Assembly: GCA_037447605.1 (NCBI GenBank)
Contig: CM074811.1
Coordinates: 744,213 to 808,212 of the forward strand
From: Zygnema circumcarinatum
Taxonomy: Eukaryota; Streptophyta; Zygnematophyceae; Zygnematales; Zygnemataceae
DNA: 64,000 nt
Reading direction: 5' to 3'
The notes under the pieces were generated by a model, which saw only the letters and a list, made by a program, of their open reading frames with translations, did not search any database and was not told where the DNA came from. Positions 1 to 11,304 of the stretch are shown here, piece by piece; the stretch's first letter is position 1, and each line of letters starts with the position of its first letter. Both the position numbers and the translations under genes were made by a program.

Positions 1-1255
1 AGAGGGGAGAGGGGAGAGGGGAGAGGGGAGAGAGGAGCGGTGGAAGGGGGAGGGGGACTCAACAAGCATCCACCAAGTTGACTTTATTTTTAGTTAGTCC
101 AATGCCAGGAATGCCCACGGCGTTCTTGGAAAGAAATCAGCTTCTGCTCCTTCAAGAATCAAAAAACAAGTCAGCACAAATTCCCATCTAGCCCTAAATC
201 TTCAAAAACACGGCTTTCGTGAGCCCGGCTTGGCCCCTTCCCCTACCTCCCTGCTCTAAACAACATGAAAGATAAGATCCGAGCGGCATATCCCTATTGC
301 GTCGTAAAGGCCACCCTTTACCACCTAGCCACTCCCTGCAACTGGTTTTGGGTGACGTCAGGAAGTTTGAAGAAAGAGATACGTCTCCCCTGCTGTCTGA
401 CTGCGAGCGAGATCAACAAGAAACTAGTATCTGCTCTTGGAGCGTGCTCCATGAAACTCCGAATCCGTTAAAATAACAAAAGGCCGTTATTGAGCCTCCA
501 TCCGCAAAACCACTCGAAGGAACAGTTGAGGTCAGAGGTCTATTATGGGTGGCCAGGACTCAGTCATGCTTGAAAAAAGATTGCCGAGATAACCAAAGGC
601 CTCCCTCGTTGTCACTTGTATCCTCCCTATGCCGGTAGGTGCAGCTTCTTGTTATTCTTCCAGCTGCACCCATAGACCACGAGGCCAGATCGTAAATGAC
701 ATAGCAACGCGGCCTGCATGGTTTTGTATGGCACGGACGGCTTTTTGATGCTTCAGACTTGCTCTTACTGAGTGGGTCGACAGCATAGTATACACTTTAA
801 CACGCCCGTAAGGCGCCTGTGCTACTCCTAGCCCTAATCCTGATCCTGACCCGAGCCCTAACCCTAACTCTAACCTGCTTGCTCGAACCCTAACCCCTAT
901 CCAAAACCAGTGAATTCAATAGCAAAACCTTTCGAGCCTAACCCCCAATTGGCAATAAGAACCAACAGGACTGGGTTGTTTGAGAAGTACGAAAAAGAAG
1001 ACTGAAGTACGGCCACCCATCATGGCTGGAAAGTCTCCCCGTAAAACAACTTAGCGCACTCTATAGAAGCTTGCTATATTTTATCTAGTGCAGAATAATA
1101 CCCTTCTGTAATGACTGACTCACTGACTCACTGCTTTTGTGTTCTTTTTTTGTTACCAGAATGCAAAATGATTGCCGTAGGAAGGCTGGGACTAGAGAAA
1201 GTAGGAATTGGGAACCATGTTTAGACTCATCCTTCTAGATTCTCAGGAATCATAC
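1..1255. other. Repeat-bearing flank with the unresolved KDEL-receptor 3' end
   Basis: Bases 1-34 are a short purine repeat of AGAGGGG type. Around 830-900 is a patch of degenerate CCCTAA-like words (telomere-like vocabulary, not a clean array). Reading leftwards on the minus strand from 1255, the last short coding exon and 3' UTR of the KDEL receptor must lie here, but none of the candidate acceptors (for example near 1112, 1040 or 1035) gives the expected Lys/Leu-rich tail, so it is left open. The rest shows no recognisable gene; open frames are short and resemble nothing I know. Confidence 0.5.
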
Positions 1256-3363
1256 CTCTTCAGATAGTAATAGAAAAAATCGCCATAGAGTGCTGTCTGG
1301 ATGATACCAGCAGTCCACACTGTCGATTGATCACATCACCAACGATTCATCAGAGGGTTTTTTCAAACTTAGACAAAATATGGAAAAGAAGCGTGAAAAT
1401 CGGATAAAGAACGTTGGATACAATTGCTACGTCCTCGAAAACAGAAAATCGCAGTATGAGGATAAAGAGGACGACTTGAGGAAAACCCCCAAAACCCTAC
1501 AATGTATCGAAAGGTTCAGATGAAGCTCACCGATCCAATGCCTGTAATTCTTCTCTGTGTAGAATCGATAGATCCAATTAAGAAGGTATAGTGACCGGTA
1601 AGCCCTGCCCAAAATAACCGCAAGTGCAATCGTTAATATACGTGTATCCCCTTCTGCGAAGGCTCAAGCAGGAATTAGGTTAAGTCGGATTTAAGACAAC
1701 ATCAGCACTCAGACGAATTCTCGAAGCTTAAGAAGTATGAAAAGTAGCACCGAAGCTGTATGTTTTAGACTGGAATGTGAGCTATTTGCTTAACCCTAAA
1801 ATGTGCATGGCAGTATATAGGTAAAAGCATTTTAATGCCTGATCCAGGGAAATTAACAAGTAAACGTTAAGTTTTAATGCATGCGCAGCCCGTGCAAAGC
1901 TAATGGACACAACATTAGATATAACTTAGAACAAATGGGGTTAGAGAGTGAGGAGAGAAGAGATCAAAGGGAGACGGGCAAGGGGAGAGACACAGAGAAG
2001 GGGGCGGTGACGGACTGCCTGAGCTTCACACCGACGATCCTTATCAGGTAATCACAATCAGTAGCCGACAAAGGATGAAAAACGACACACAAATTTGACA
2101 AAATGGAACGGCGGAAACAAGAGCTCCTGCAGCTGGACGAAAACTTGATCGTGATGAGCGTCTGCAGAAGGTGCAGCGGTTTCCTGAAGGGTACGCTCTC
2201 GCTTACCCTAAAAGGAATACGTAGTTGCCAGTGAGGTTGTCGATGTTCTTTGTTCTCTGCAACAGCACTAACTGCGGCAATATGGCAACAGCCTCCAAAT
2301 AGATCGAGAATGTCCAGAGCACCTGGTTTACTCCGAAGCGAGAGAGCGAGAGGGAGGGAGACAGAAAAAAACAGAGAAAGGAGATAGAGAGAGCGTGAAA
2401 GGGAAAGGAAAGGAAAGCGAGAGAATGAATGACAAATAGAGGGAAAGGGGGTGGGAGGGGAGGAAAAAGACAGGATCGAGATGTCAGATGAGTCCTGAAT
2501 TTCTCCAACATTCCAGGTGTTAAATGAAGCGCGTGGCAGATAAGCCATAAAATGACACTCGAAGAAGGAAAAAAGGTGGGCGGTGGAAGGGCGAGGCGAG
2601 GAGGGAGGTAGAAACTGTTTCAGAGTTTCTCTGTATTTTACACTGACCCAAGATTTTCGTGCAGTATTGTACAGAATAAGTATTTAAAAGCAAAATTCGA
2701 CTGTAGATTACCTCCAAAAGTGTGAACTTCTCGTGGATGCAAAGCGCCAAGACGAAACAGGGGATGACCAAAAAGACATGGCGGAAGGTATCTTGCTCCT
2801 TGTCGTACTTCCTCCGCACCACAGGATCATATCTCATGTAGTACACGATGGCAAAGGAGCTTCCCAAGAATACTATCTTCATCAAAGTGTTGTATAGCGA
2901 GATAAAGCGGTAGAAGAGGTCAAGGTACCGCGTGATGAATACAAGCGCGTAGAGCTCCTGAGTCTTCAATGATATACCTGGGATGGAGCAGCACATGCGA
3001 ATCAAATCTAGCGTCAGGAAAATATTTTCTTAGCTGAAATTCACTGAAACATATTTGCGTTCCTGCTGATTCTGACTTCCTTGACCATGCTTCGTTCCCC
3101 TTACGTTAGACCATGGAAAATGGAGAGTGTCTAGAAAGTCTGAGCGAAAAAATGCTGCTCCGAAACAGCGGATCGGCAGTGATACTGACTTGCAAATGCC
3201 AATCAAATATGCTTCAAATCGAGCACGCATGGCTTGAACAGTGTTTGGAATGTCAAAATCTGCACAGTCGCATCTTACCGGCACATGATTTCGTAGTCTT
3301 CAGTAGCAGTAATAATATACTCAACAGGTGAGTCATATCCCCTGCTAACCGAAAAATATTCAT
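1256..3363 (-). CDS. ERD2: ER lumen protein-retaining receptor (KDEL receptor), 3' exon unresolved
   Basis: Seven-helix Golgi/ER membrane receptor that binds K/HDEL tails of escaped ER proteins and returns them by COPI vesicles. Minus-strand exons: 3279-3363, 2712-2977, 2207-2322, 1531-1604 and 1256-1319, with phases agreeing at every junction (605 nt, 201 codons). The start is the ATG at 3363, beginning MNIFRLAGDMTHLLSILLLL, the family's exact N-terminal pattern. Other hallmarks are GISLKTQELYALVF (second exon), FSIYLEAVAILPQLVLLQ and NIDNLTGNYVFLLG (third), AYRSLYLLNWIYRFYTE (fourth) and the late helix ALYGDFFYYYL (fifth). Family members are about 212-215 residues, so only about 10-15 C-terminal residues are missing; the expected basic tail that governs transport could not be placed with confidence below 1255. 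Introns are 107-602 bp. Identity is secure; the terminal exon is not. Confidence 0.93.
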
Positions 3364-4350
3364 CGTGCCTATTTTCTGAAGGGACAATCAAGATCGACAA
3401 CAGTCAAGAACGAATCTGTGAGCGATCTTGCTACTGTCTGAACAGATACTGTGGGCCTCAAACTGTGAATGTTGCTACTTCTCACATCACCCTCCTTCCT
3501 GCTGCCGAAGTTTTCTGAAACCCGAAAATCAAGACGAGAAGGGAAAATCCGAAGGCACTTCGATTCAATGTTGTAAGTATTGGAAAAGCACAGGCGCTTC
3601 AATATGAGATTGCTTGCTGCATGCGACCCTAAAAAAACAAGTTGTGCAGGCTTGGAAAGTGAGAGCGTAGTGAGAAAAAGAGAGCTGGGGAGGGGGGAGA
3701 GAGAGACAAGAGTTGACTTACTCCGAAAGGCGTTCACACTTGCCAGGACGTACAACGACGACTCTGCTCCGGCCATCTCGAGTGTTCAGACATCTGGATC
3801 TCGGCTTGCAAGAAGCACTAAATTGTGCCAAGTTTGTGGCACAACACGCTCTCACATCAACATTGTTCCAACATTGTTCATTTCATGTCCTCGCCCTCGC
3901 GATGTCAATAGCAATTCACTTGTCTCCCTTTTCGTTTGTGATTTGAGGACATTCCCATCCAGGAAATGCGGAGAGGTAGTCTTCCATGGAGGCTCTAGGC
4001 ATGTCTAGCCCATTGCCATACACTACAAGAAGCGGTCTCACGATGCCGATGATGTCACAAGTGCAACCAACATGGACGAAAACAGCAACATGGGGGAACC
4101 ACGAGGAGCTCGCTCTTACCATAATCGGAGCATCTGTCATGTTGTTGGGCTATGTCTTGACATGAAACCTTGGAGGACATGAAGAACATGAACATGCCCA
4201 CGACATAGCACATACGTAGGACATGAAGTCCATGCGCAACATGCCCACGGGCCTACCGCCCGCCGTAGCGATCGTGGCCTCGTCGCTCCGCCTCCCGCCC
4301 GTTGCCCTCCACGATGCCACGTCATCCCTAGCCGCCTCTTCACAAGTCCA
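3364..4350. other. Intergenic region between divergent ERD2 and secreted-protein genes
   Basis: This holds the upstream side of the KDEL receptor (starting at 3363, minus) and the distal promoter of the gene at 4840. Open frames at 3369-3776 and 3580-4008 overlap on opposite strands and have no recognisable domain. Bases 4031-4115 (minus) are a diverged copy of the dispersed repeat family described separately. Confidence 0.5.
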
Positions 4351-4351
4351 C

Positions 4352-4456
4352 CACGTGGCATTCCAGCCCTGCCTCGTGTCACAAAAACTGTCATCTGTCT
4401 CCTTCTCACGTGTAATATTGCCCATTGAATCGTCCACGTGTAACTCTGTCCACGTG
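4352..4456. promoter_or_regulatory. Cluster of four CACGTG G-boxes
   Basis: Perfect CACGTG palindromes sit at 4352-4357, 4407-4412, 4435-4440 and 4451-4456, with further ACGT cores just outside (near 4320 and 4472). Three are followed by T (CACGTGT), resembling ABRE/G-box elements bound by plant bZIP and bHLH factors. They lie 384-488 bp upstream of the ATG at 4840 and far from the divergent KDEL receptor, so they most likely serve the secreted protein gene. A TATA-like ctatactatatt follows at 4701-4712. Confidence 0.6.
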
Positions 4457-4839
4457 TCGAGATTTTGGCTGACGTGGTACCCGTGCGGCCCGTTGGCCCG
4501 TACCGGGTCTGGCGGCGCCTTTCGCGGTGTGGGCACGGTCGCAAACGGGTCAACTCCGCGGAAGCTTCCCGCTCTGCTCTCGCCCCTTCACTTTTTACCT
4601 CTCTCCCTCTCTCGCTCTCCGTTGCCAGCTCTCCCTCTCGCCTCCCTCTTCTTCGTCTCCTCCCTTCATCTCTGGTCTCTCTATCTCAGAGTGAGGTGGG
4701 CTATACTATATTGGTAGCGTCTGGTTTGAGCAGGGGAGTAAGGAGGAGCAATCTCGGTACAGAAGCTCTAGCGGAGCTCCAGTAAAGCCGAGAAATTCCA
4801 GGAGGAAGGAGTCGCCCGGCCACTTTTTAGGTTTTCAAT

Positions 4840-5785
4840 ATGGCTGCCACGCGCACACCGCCTGTGCTTCTAGTTCTTTTTTTGATATCCTTTGTTGCCC
4901 TTTCTCAGAGTAGGTGCTCCGTATATGATGATAGTGAGAGTCCAGCCCCAGCTATGGCTCCTGAAGCAGGACCTCCAGCGCCAGGAATGGTGCCAGTGGG
5001 GGCTCCTGCTTATGTTCCCGTCCCAGCCCCTGCTCCCGCCCCTCAGGCAGGGAACAATACTTGCTATGCTGTTACCGGAGGGGGAGCCTACTTGATCGAG
5101 TGTTTGCCCCCCCAATCATGCTGTGGAGGGAGTCAAGGCATCTGCCACCCTGCTTGTGGAGCGACGAAGTGTTGCGCTGTGGTAAGCTGCGAGTCTTTGG
5201 TATGGGCGTGAGGTGTCGCAGTCCTTTGTGGGCCCCATTCAAAGGGAGGAGTGTGGGCGGTTCTAAGGTTTAGGAGTTTTCCTTTTTCTTTTTTCTTTCT
5301 CAATAAATGATTTAGAGAGCAGAAGGAGCTAGAAGTAGTGTGAAACAGTTATACAGGCCGTTAACAGTGGTGAGGCCGAGAGACCTACGAGAGGGTTGAA
5401 AGAGAGAGAGAGTGAGAGAGAACCTGGCTTGTTCCCACAGGGCTATCGGTTGGGTATGTACAAAGTGTGGAGAGAGCGAGTGAAGATAAGAGGGCAGTGA
5501 AGGAGTGATGAGAGGGAGGGGAAGAGAAAACGGATAGAAGGAGAGACGACTTATAGGGAGGGGAGGTGAGACAGGAGAGGAAGAGGAGTGAGAAGGAGAG
5601 GGACAGAGACGCAGTTTATGTGTTCACAAGATATAGCGTAGATGAATGGGTATTGCATTCGCTCTCAGCTTCCCTTGGGATTTCCTTTGTGTGTGCAGTT
5701 TGACACTACCACGACATGCTGTGGAGATGTTTGCTGCAAAACTAGCGACTGCGTGGACAACGTGTGTTCTTCTGCAAGGCGGTAA
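4840..5785 (+). CDS. Small secreted Pro/Ala-rich, cysteine-rich protein
   Basis: Two exons, 4840-5181 and 5699-5785, join in phase 0 and encode 142 residues. The N-terminus is a clear signal peptide (hydrophobic stretch about residues 8-22, then SQSRC). Residues 34-69 are a Pro/Ala/Val-rich linker with several Ala-Pro pairs, as in arabinogalactan-type O-glycosylated regions. Residues 75-137 hold 14 cysteines (75, 88, 94, 95, 102, 106, 111, 112, 121, 122, 126, 127, 132, 137), with four adjacent CC pairs; that is enough for seven disulfides. It should be an exported, tightly crosslinked extracellular or wall protein. I do not recognise the cysteine pattern: it is not an obvious defensin, GASA/snakin, hevein or thionin. 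Exon 1 read alone runs on to a stop at 5211, but the GTAAGC donor at 5182 and the CC-rich second exon make splicing convincing. No transmembrane segment follows the signal. Confidence 0.75.
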
Positions 5786-7567
5786 ATGAAACGAATGCTG
5801 GCTGCGGCCGGTCATGTCGTTTGGAAGAGAGAGATTGAGAGAGAGGGGAAGAGGGAAAGGGACTAATGAGAGGCATCTCTGACTGCTTCTACATGTGCCC
5901 GACCAAGGCCCTTTTTGACGTTGGGAATGAAGCAGAAATAGGTTCATACGCTTTCTGTACATACGACCCAAAAATGGCGTTTCTCATTGGTGAAACATTA
6001 GATATTGGAATTTTTTAGGCCACTGGAAAAGAAAAAGGAAAAAGAACGTAAACGGTTTTATATTCAGGTCTGAGCCTTCAATTTTGCAGCTACATTTCTT
6101 TGCTAAGTAACAGTATACGAGTATACCTCGCTTCCTAGATAGCTCAGTTCCCGGCTTTCATTTTTATATATGTATTTTATGGAGTGTAAGTTTTTTTACT
6201 CCTGCGGAAGTTTGAGGATGGATTGGCATTGATTTCATTATGGCTATGCCACCAAATGTACATGGACAAAGACGAAATGTAGAACCAAGGCGAACCGATC
6301 ACAAAGACCTAGGAATGAAAGAAAAGCTTTGGGCATAACCCTGCTTCCGGGCCCAAAAAAACGGCTACAGGAGCCGGGATTGTCTCCTTTGGGAAAAGTT
6401 GTGTTCACTTTTTGTATGGTCAGTTGGGAGGAGAGTGGAGACCATACCTGGAGCCCAATGCTGAGAGGCGTGACTTCACAGTACGTGTGAGAGTCTGCCA
6501 AAATCAGTCTTGCACTTAAGTTTTAGGATTTCCAATAATTGCGTCCCATGTTCAACCACAAACATGGCAGGAAGTGGAGTAACTGGCAGCGTGTGCTCCA
6601 CTGGTTTCCGCAAAGACGTTTTACCTTCCAATCTTGAATCAAAAGACCAATTCGTCATTGGCACAAATACCTTGGCACTTCGGCAGGAAGCAGATCCTTC
6701 ATTTTCAAGTGGCTGTGGCTCGTGACTCTTGATTCCTAACCTTAAGTACTTAGCCATGACAAGACCCAGCTAAGAGGTTCTCCCCGAGTAAGGTTTTCCC
6801 GGTTGTTATTCATGTAAAAACTTCATCACAGCCTACAATACGGGCCCATTGCTACTGGCAAAATAAAGTCATTATAGAAAATGCCAGTTCCGGATTCACG
6901 ACCAACTTAGTCACGAGCTTACATTGTTTGGTTTGCTGTACCTCAAGCAACTAATTTCATTACTGGTCTATTAGTCCTAATAAGTTTGCTTTTCCAGAAG
7001 CAATGGAAACCTCTTACAGCCACCAAAGGCAATTCGTTTCTTTGTCATATCATACGTCGAGTACATTTGGGAATTCCCAGAACCGTTCAGCTCAGTGGTA
7101 TGCTGAAAAGGCTGAGGGAACCTGGAATAAAACCAGCACGTTTTCATGGGGGTCGACCTGGATTCCATTGTCAAGGTCAAGCCATCGTACGATCCTATGC
7201 CAGGAGGAACCAAACAACCACGCATTTCTTCCCGCCAAGCAGCCACCCATCCACATTCAGGCCCACTTTGAAGTTGAGAGAGGGCGTTTGGGAGTGGAAG
7301 GGAGAGAGAGGGACGCCGGTACTGCTCAACACAGCTTCCAAGAAGTAGTGGGCTTGCCAAAAAGTTGCAAATGGCGGTTACATTCTTTGGAATCACGACC
7401 ATGAAGGACCTCAGTAACTGAGACCGTAAGAACAAAATTGAATGGTGTAAGGAGCGGACGGCTGCGATACATCAGATTGCTTCCAACCCTTCCGGATTTT
7501 GACTTCATGTCAATGTCGGCATATCGTACGTTACTGTGCTGCTCGAGAGCTGAAGCAGCCTAGAGAC
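5786..7567. other. Intergenic region, one dispersed-repeat copy, no gene recognised
   Basis: This lies between the secreted-protein gene and the 3' end of NDPK. Bases 6221-6315 (minus) are a copy of the dispersed repeat family. Open frames of 90-150 codons at 6476-6757 and 6977-7435 overlap frames on the other strand, lack codon bias or motifs I can recognise, and are not called. Confidence 0.5.
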
Positions 7568-9521
7568 TCAATCGTACACCCACTTGTGGCTGTCAAGGTT
7601 GTAGTTCAGCAACTCCTCCGGCTTAAACCACAACGCAATCTCTGCCTTGGCTGTTTCAGGGCCATCCGATCCATGAATAATGTTTCTGCAAATCAAAATT
7701 GCCAAATCGATGAATACTGCACTTACCTGATCCAAGACTTCCGAGGGAAACACGATGCAACTTGTGTTGAGAAATCTGATGATGCATACCTGCCGACGAT
7801 CACAGCCAAGTCGCCTCGAATCGTCCCCGGCTCCGAAGCTGCTCATTCCAACCAGCATGCCGTATCAAATATCATTCATCATCCCGATACATGAGTACAC
7901 AGCGGGGTTGGACCACTGATAGAACTCAGGATTAGCCTTTCGCAAGGAATATAGCTTACCAAGAGGACTTGTTGCACCAATCATCTTGCGGCCATATTTA
8001 ATCACACCAGGTCCTTCCCACACCTGCAAAAGACAAATGAAAGACATTATTTTGCGCCAACGACAGGAATAACAGGGACCGAAAGCAAAGCACAGGGGTG
8101 TTTCAAACCTCCCCATACGGAAGTCGATATTGACTACAACAGGCCACAATATCTGGTACTTGCGATTATGTCAGTGAAAAACCCTATTTTTTTGCCAGTC
8201 AGATTCCAGTCGTCTAACTATCCGACAAGCTATTCAGTAAACTTGAGCAGGTGTTTCGATCAGACACCTACCATAGCGATAACAGGGCCAGAGCTCAGAA
8301 AATCTGTGAGGCCATTGAAGAATGGACGACCCCTGAGGTCATCATAGTGCTTCTCGGCAAACTCCTTTGAAACAACGACGGCCTTGATGGCGACCAACTT
8401 ATATCCCTTCCTCTCAAATCTCCCGAGGATTTCAGAGACCTGCCCCAAATATTTAACCAAGAGGCGTTAAAAGGCGTTTCTGTCCCGGTGATGATGCTCA
8501 GCTGCTCCTTCAACAAAACATATAACCTGACTACGTACATTCAAGAGACGCATGCTGCCTTATTTTTTAGGACTTGACGATGCTATATTTGTGTGTCCGC
8601 CAACCAAATGCTCCTGTTTGCCTAGCCTTCCGGCTTAATGAATTACCGGAAAAAGTCAAATTAAAAGTTTAATAACTCAAGGACAAACCCATCCACATTG
8701 CTATGAGTTAAAAATCCATTGCAAACCTTTCATCATTATCAGCAATATGAAGCATCATTCTAACTGGAAGAAAACAGAACCGCTGCACGTACCAGGCCAC
8801 GCTGAACACCGTCTGGCTTGATTGCAATGAAGGTACGCTCCATTTCAGCTGCATGGACGTACTCCGAAGACGCAAATGCTGCAAGAAAGTTCCAGACATG
8901 GTACATCTGAGAGCTGATTAAATCGACGAGAAAGGCCTTCAAGCACAGAAGAAATGTGACGGGAGCTCATCTGATCTCATCAAAAGGGCGGGTTCAGGAC
9001 AAGATGTACCCCTCACCTGCAGCAGCAGCGGCAGGCAGCAGCAGAGCTGCCGCTGACCACTGCGAGCTGCTGCGGTTGTAGAAGGACGATCTTACGACGG
9101 CAAGCGCCTGCTGTCCATTGGTGGCAGCTGCTCCGACTGCAGTCTTTCCAACTGCATTACAGCATCCTTTAAAGCTTCAGTAAACAGTCTCCTGACCATC
9201 CACATTTCAGCCTTCAGGTAAACCTTCCAGCCATACTTCTAAGAGTCTGTCATCCACATCGCGGGTGATCTTGAAGCTCCTGACGAAGGAAACCGCACTT
9301 CGGTAAATGACACAGCTTAGCGGTCCAGCCGTTTGTATTCAGATCGACCGATCCATACACAAAAAACCATAAGAAATACAAAAAACTCAATATTGATAAC
9401 CCGGCATCCTCGTCCAAAACCGATCTAGCAACAGCACAACCTCCTTACCAGCCTTTGCAACCGGCCCTTGGAATGCAGCCGCAACAGCCCGAGCCGCTCT
9501 CCTCAGATATGTGGCCCTCAT
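7568..9521 (-). CDS. NDPK3: Organelle-targeted nucleoside diphosphate kinase (type III)
   Basis: Transfers the gamma-phosphate of ATP to NDPs through a phosphohistidine. Seven minus-strand exons (9449-9521, 9017-9151, 8793-8878, 8272-8439, 7960-8023, 7790-7838, 7568-7685) join in consistent phase to give 230 residues. The start is the ATG at 9521: [19 protein letters not shown] is a basic, amphipathic targeting sequence, followed by an Ala/Ser-rich stretch ending LLLPAAAAA, as in plant NDPK3 proteins sent to mitochondrion and/or plastid. The kinase core begins near residue 83 ([16 protein letters not shown]) and includes [46 protein letters not shown] and the active-site NIIHGSDG with the phospho-accepting His196. 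The length matches the family (about 233-238). The 49-nt and 64-nt exons are small but fit the protein exactly. Dual versus single organelle targeting cannot be judged here. Confidence 0.95.
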
Positions 9522-9960
9522 GGCGTCTTCAAATAGTATAATATTCCAAGAACAAAGTGTTTCAAGAAAGCGAGAAAGCGGCAGAGCTTCTCTTTGCAGG
9601 GAAAGCAAAACACCTCAAAAGCTACTTCCCTTCTTGGGCCCTTCGATTTGGGACTTCTACAAGTACTGAAAAATGAGCCAATGGTGATCTGCCACGTGCT
9701 TCAAACTGTACACATGGCAAGTTGCTATTGGTGTAAGCCCGCGACCGCTCAGCTCCGTTGTCTACGACGACATGTATCCCGCGGGCCGGAGAGTGGGGGA
9801 AGGCAAAATCCGTCTCGGCATCTTCGCAAATAATTGCAATTTTTGGTCATTTAGAATCGAATTTTAATTCACGATCATTGGACGGTCGAGATTCGCTTCT
9901 CTTGAAATCTAACGGTTCTTATTTCACATATAATTCACCTTTGGAAAACTTCCACAGTTC
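9522..9960. other. Upstream region of the NDPK gene
   Basis: Contains the presumed promoter of the minus-strand NDPK gene. I see no coding sequence and no clear TATA box. It grades into the repeat array that follows. Confidence 0.4.
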
Positions 9961-9963
9961 GGA

Positions 9964-10620
9964 CCAGTGGATCGGCAACCATTGGACAACCATTGGATGG
10001 CAATGGTTGGACGTCTACTGGTTGGCAACCAGTCGAATGGATGTTTCGGTCCGCAACCACTGGTTGGCAACCAGTCGAATGGTTATATCCATTAAATCAA
10101 ATGGTTGGCAACCATTAAATCACTAGTTGTAGCGAACTGAACGCTACAGTTAGCAAAATGTCGTCGGCGTTTCGGAGAAAACTATTACGGTTCGGCCGTA
10201 CAGAATCTCCGTACAACCGTACGACTCGATTGTACGGATTCGTACGCATCTGTACGCATCAGGCTTGTTACACTAGTTGTTAACGGTTGGCAACCCACCA
10301 AAAAACACATACGACCCATGAAAGTTTGCTATCGTTGCATACGACCCATGAAAGTTTGCTATCGTTGCATACGACCCATTTTTGCAAAAAGGCATAATTT
10401 CAGAAATTCAATGGTTGCCAACCATTGGATCACTGGTTCCGAACCAGTCGAATGGTTGTTTCAGTCCTGCGCCACTGGTTCGCAACCAGTCGAATGGTTG
10501 TTTCGATCCGGCGGCACTGGTTGGCAACCAGTCGAATGGTTGCCAACCAGTGGCATCCAGTCGAATGGTTGTTTCGGTCCGCAACCACTGGTTGCCAACC
10601 AGTCGACTGGTTTGTCTAAT
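9964..10620. repeat. Array of GGTTGGCAACCAGTCGAATGG-type repeats
   Basis: More than ten imperfect copies of a roughly 20-bp word built from CCAATGG/GGTTGGCAACC halves and CAGTCGAATGG are concentrated at 9964-10125 and again at 10411-10620. The word is nearly self-complementary, so open frames on both strands here are made of the repeat and are not genes. Related words recur near 17820-17860, 33470-33590 and 41688-41815. Confidence 0.8.
10311..10378. repeat. 30-bp tandem repeat, 2.3 copies
   Basis: The 30-bp unit starting acgacccatgaaagtttgct is present identically at 10311-10340 and 10341-10370, with a partial third copy to 10378. It lies inside the larger repeat field between NDPK and the DUF3082 gene. 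Confidence 0.9.
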
Positions 10621-11304
10621 GGTCCGATCTGTGAAAACTTCTGCAATTCTCATTTACCGTATGGTACGCTTATTTCTTTTTTCAGAAAATTCGATCGACG
10701 GAACCGTACAGAAGAATATCCGTACGAAAATGTACAAACATGTACTGTACGGTTCTCATGGTTTCATACCATGACCGTACAGTCCTTCAAATGGAATGTG
10801 TATGGCTGGGAATTGGCCTGCCAAAAGAGGCTTCTTTTGCTACCTTTTAGATGTGTCAACAAAAAAAAAAAAATGTCAATAAAATGTTTAAGCTTTTGGG
10901 GCTAACCGAGCCAAGAACGTAAATTATTGTTTACTTTGCTAAGTTTGTTTCTATAACGAACTTCAATCTATTCCAGATCCGTTCTCCATGTTTACACATC
11001 AACGAACTAGAACGGAAAGAGTGACACATGGACACGGGTACATGTTTCAAGGGGCCGGAACATGGAACTCCGCTCTAGCAAAATTATTACTGATTTTCAG
11101 CCAACTGAATGGGCACAGAACTGCTTTAGGATTGCTCAAATTACTCCCTACTGAGCCACCAAAGGGAGCAGACAGTCCCTTTCTCAACACTCCCCCTCCT
11201 ACCGCCTTCAGGAGATGCTATGACCTAACAAAACTTTTCTTCTCGGATACAACATAAAAAATCAAACAAACTCAAGCAAGCAGGCTGTTCTGCGTCCCCC
11301 CCAC
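10621..11304. other. Intergenic region downstream of the DUF3082 gene
   Basis: Contains GTACGG-type words (10690-10790) and an A-run at 10861-10873. No recognisable gene is present. The stretch next to 11304 is the expected 3' UTR of the minus-strand DUF3082 gene. Confidence 0.4.

Noticed and set aside
830-900. CCCTAA-like words suggesting a chromosome end
   Set aside because: Units are degenerate and non-tandem, and genes lie on one side with unique DNA on the other, so this is not a telomere.
10318-10905. 195-codon frame with repeated EWLFQS-like words
   Set aside because: The periodic peptide is a direct product of the 20-bp palindromic DNA repeat and appears on both strands.
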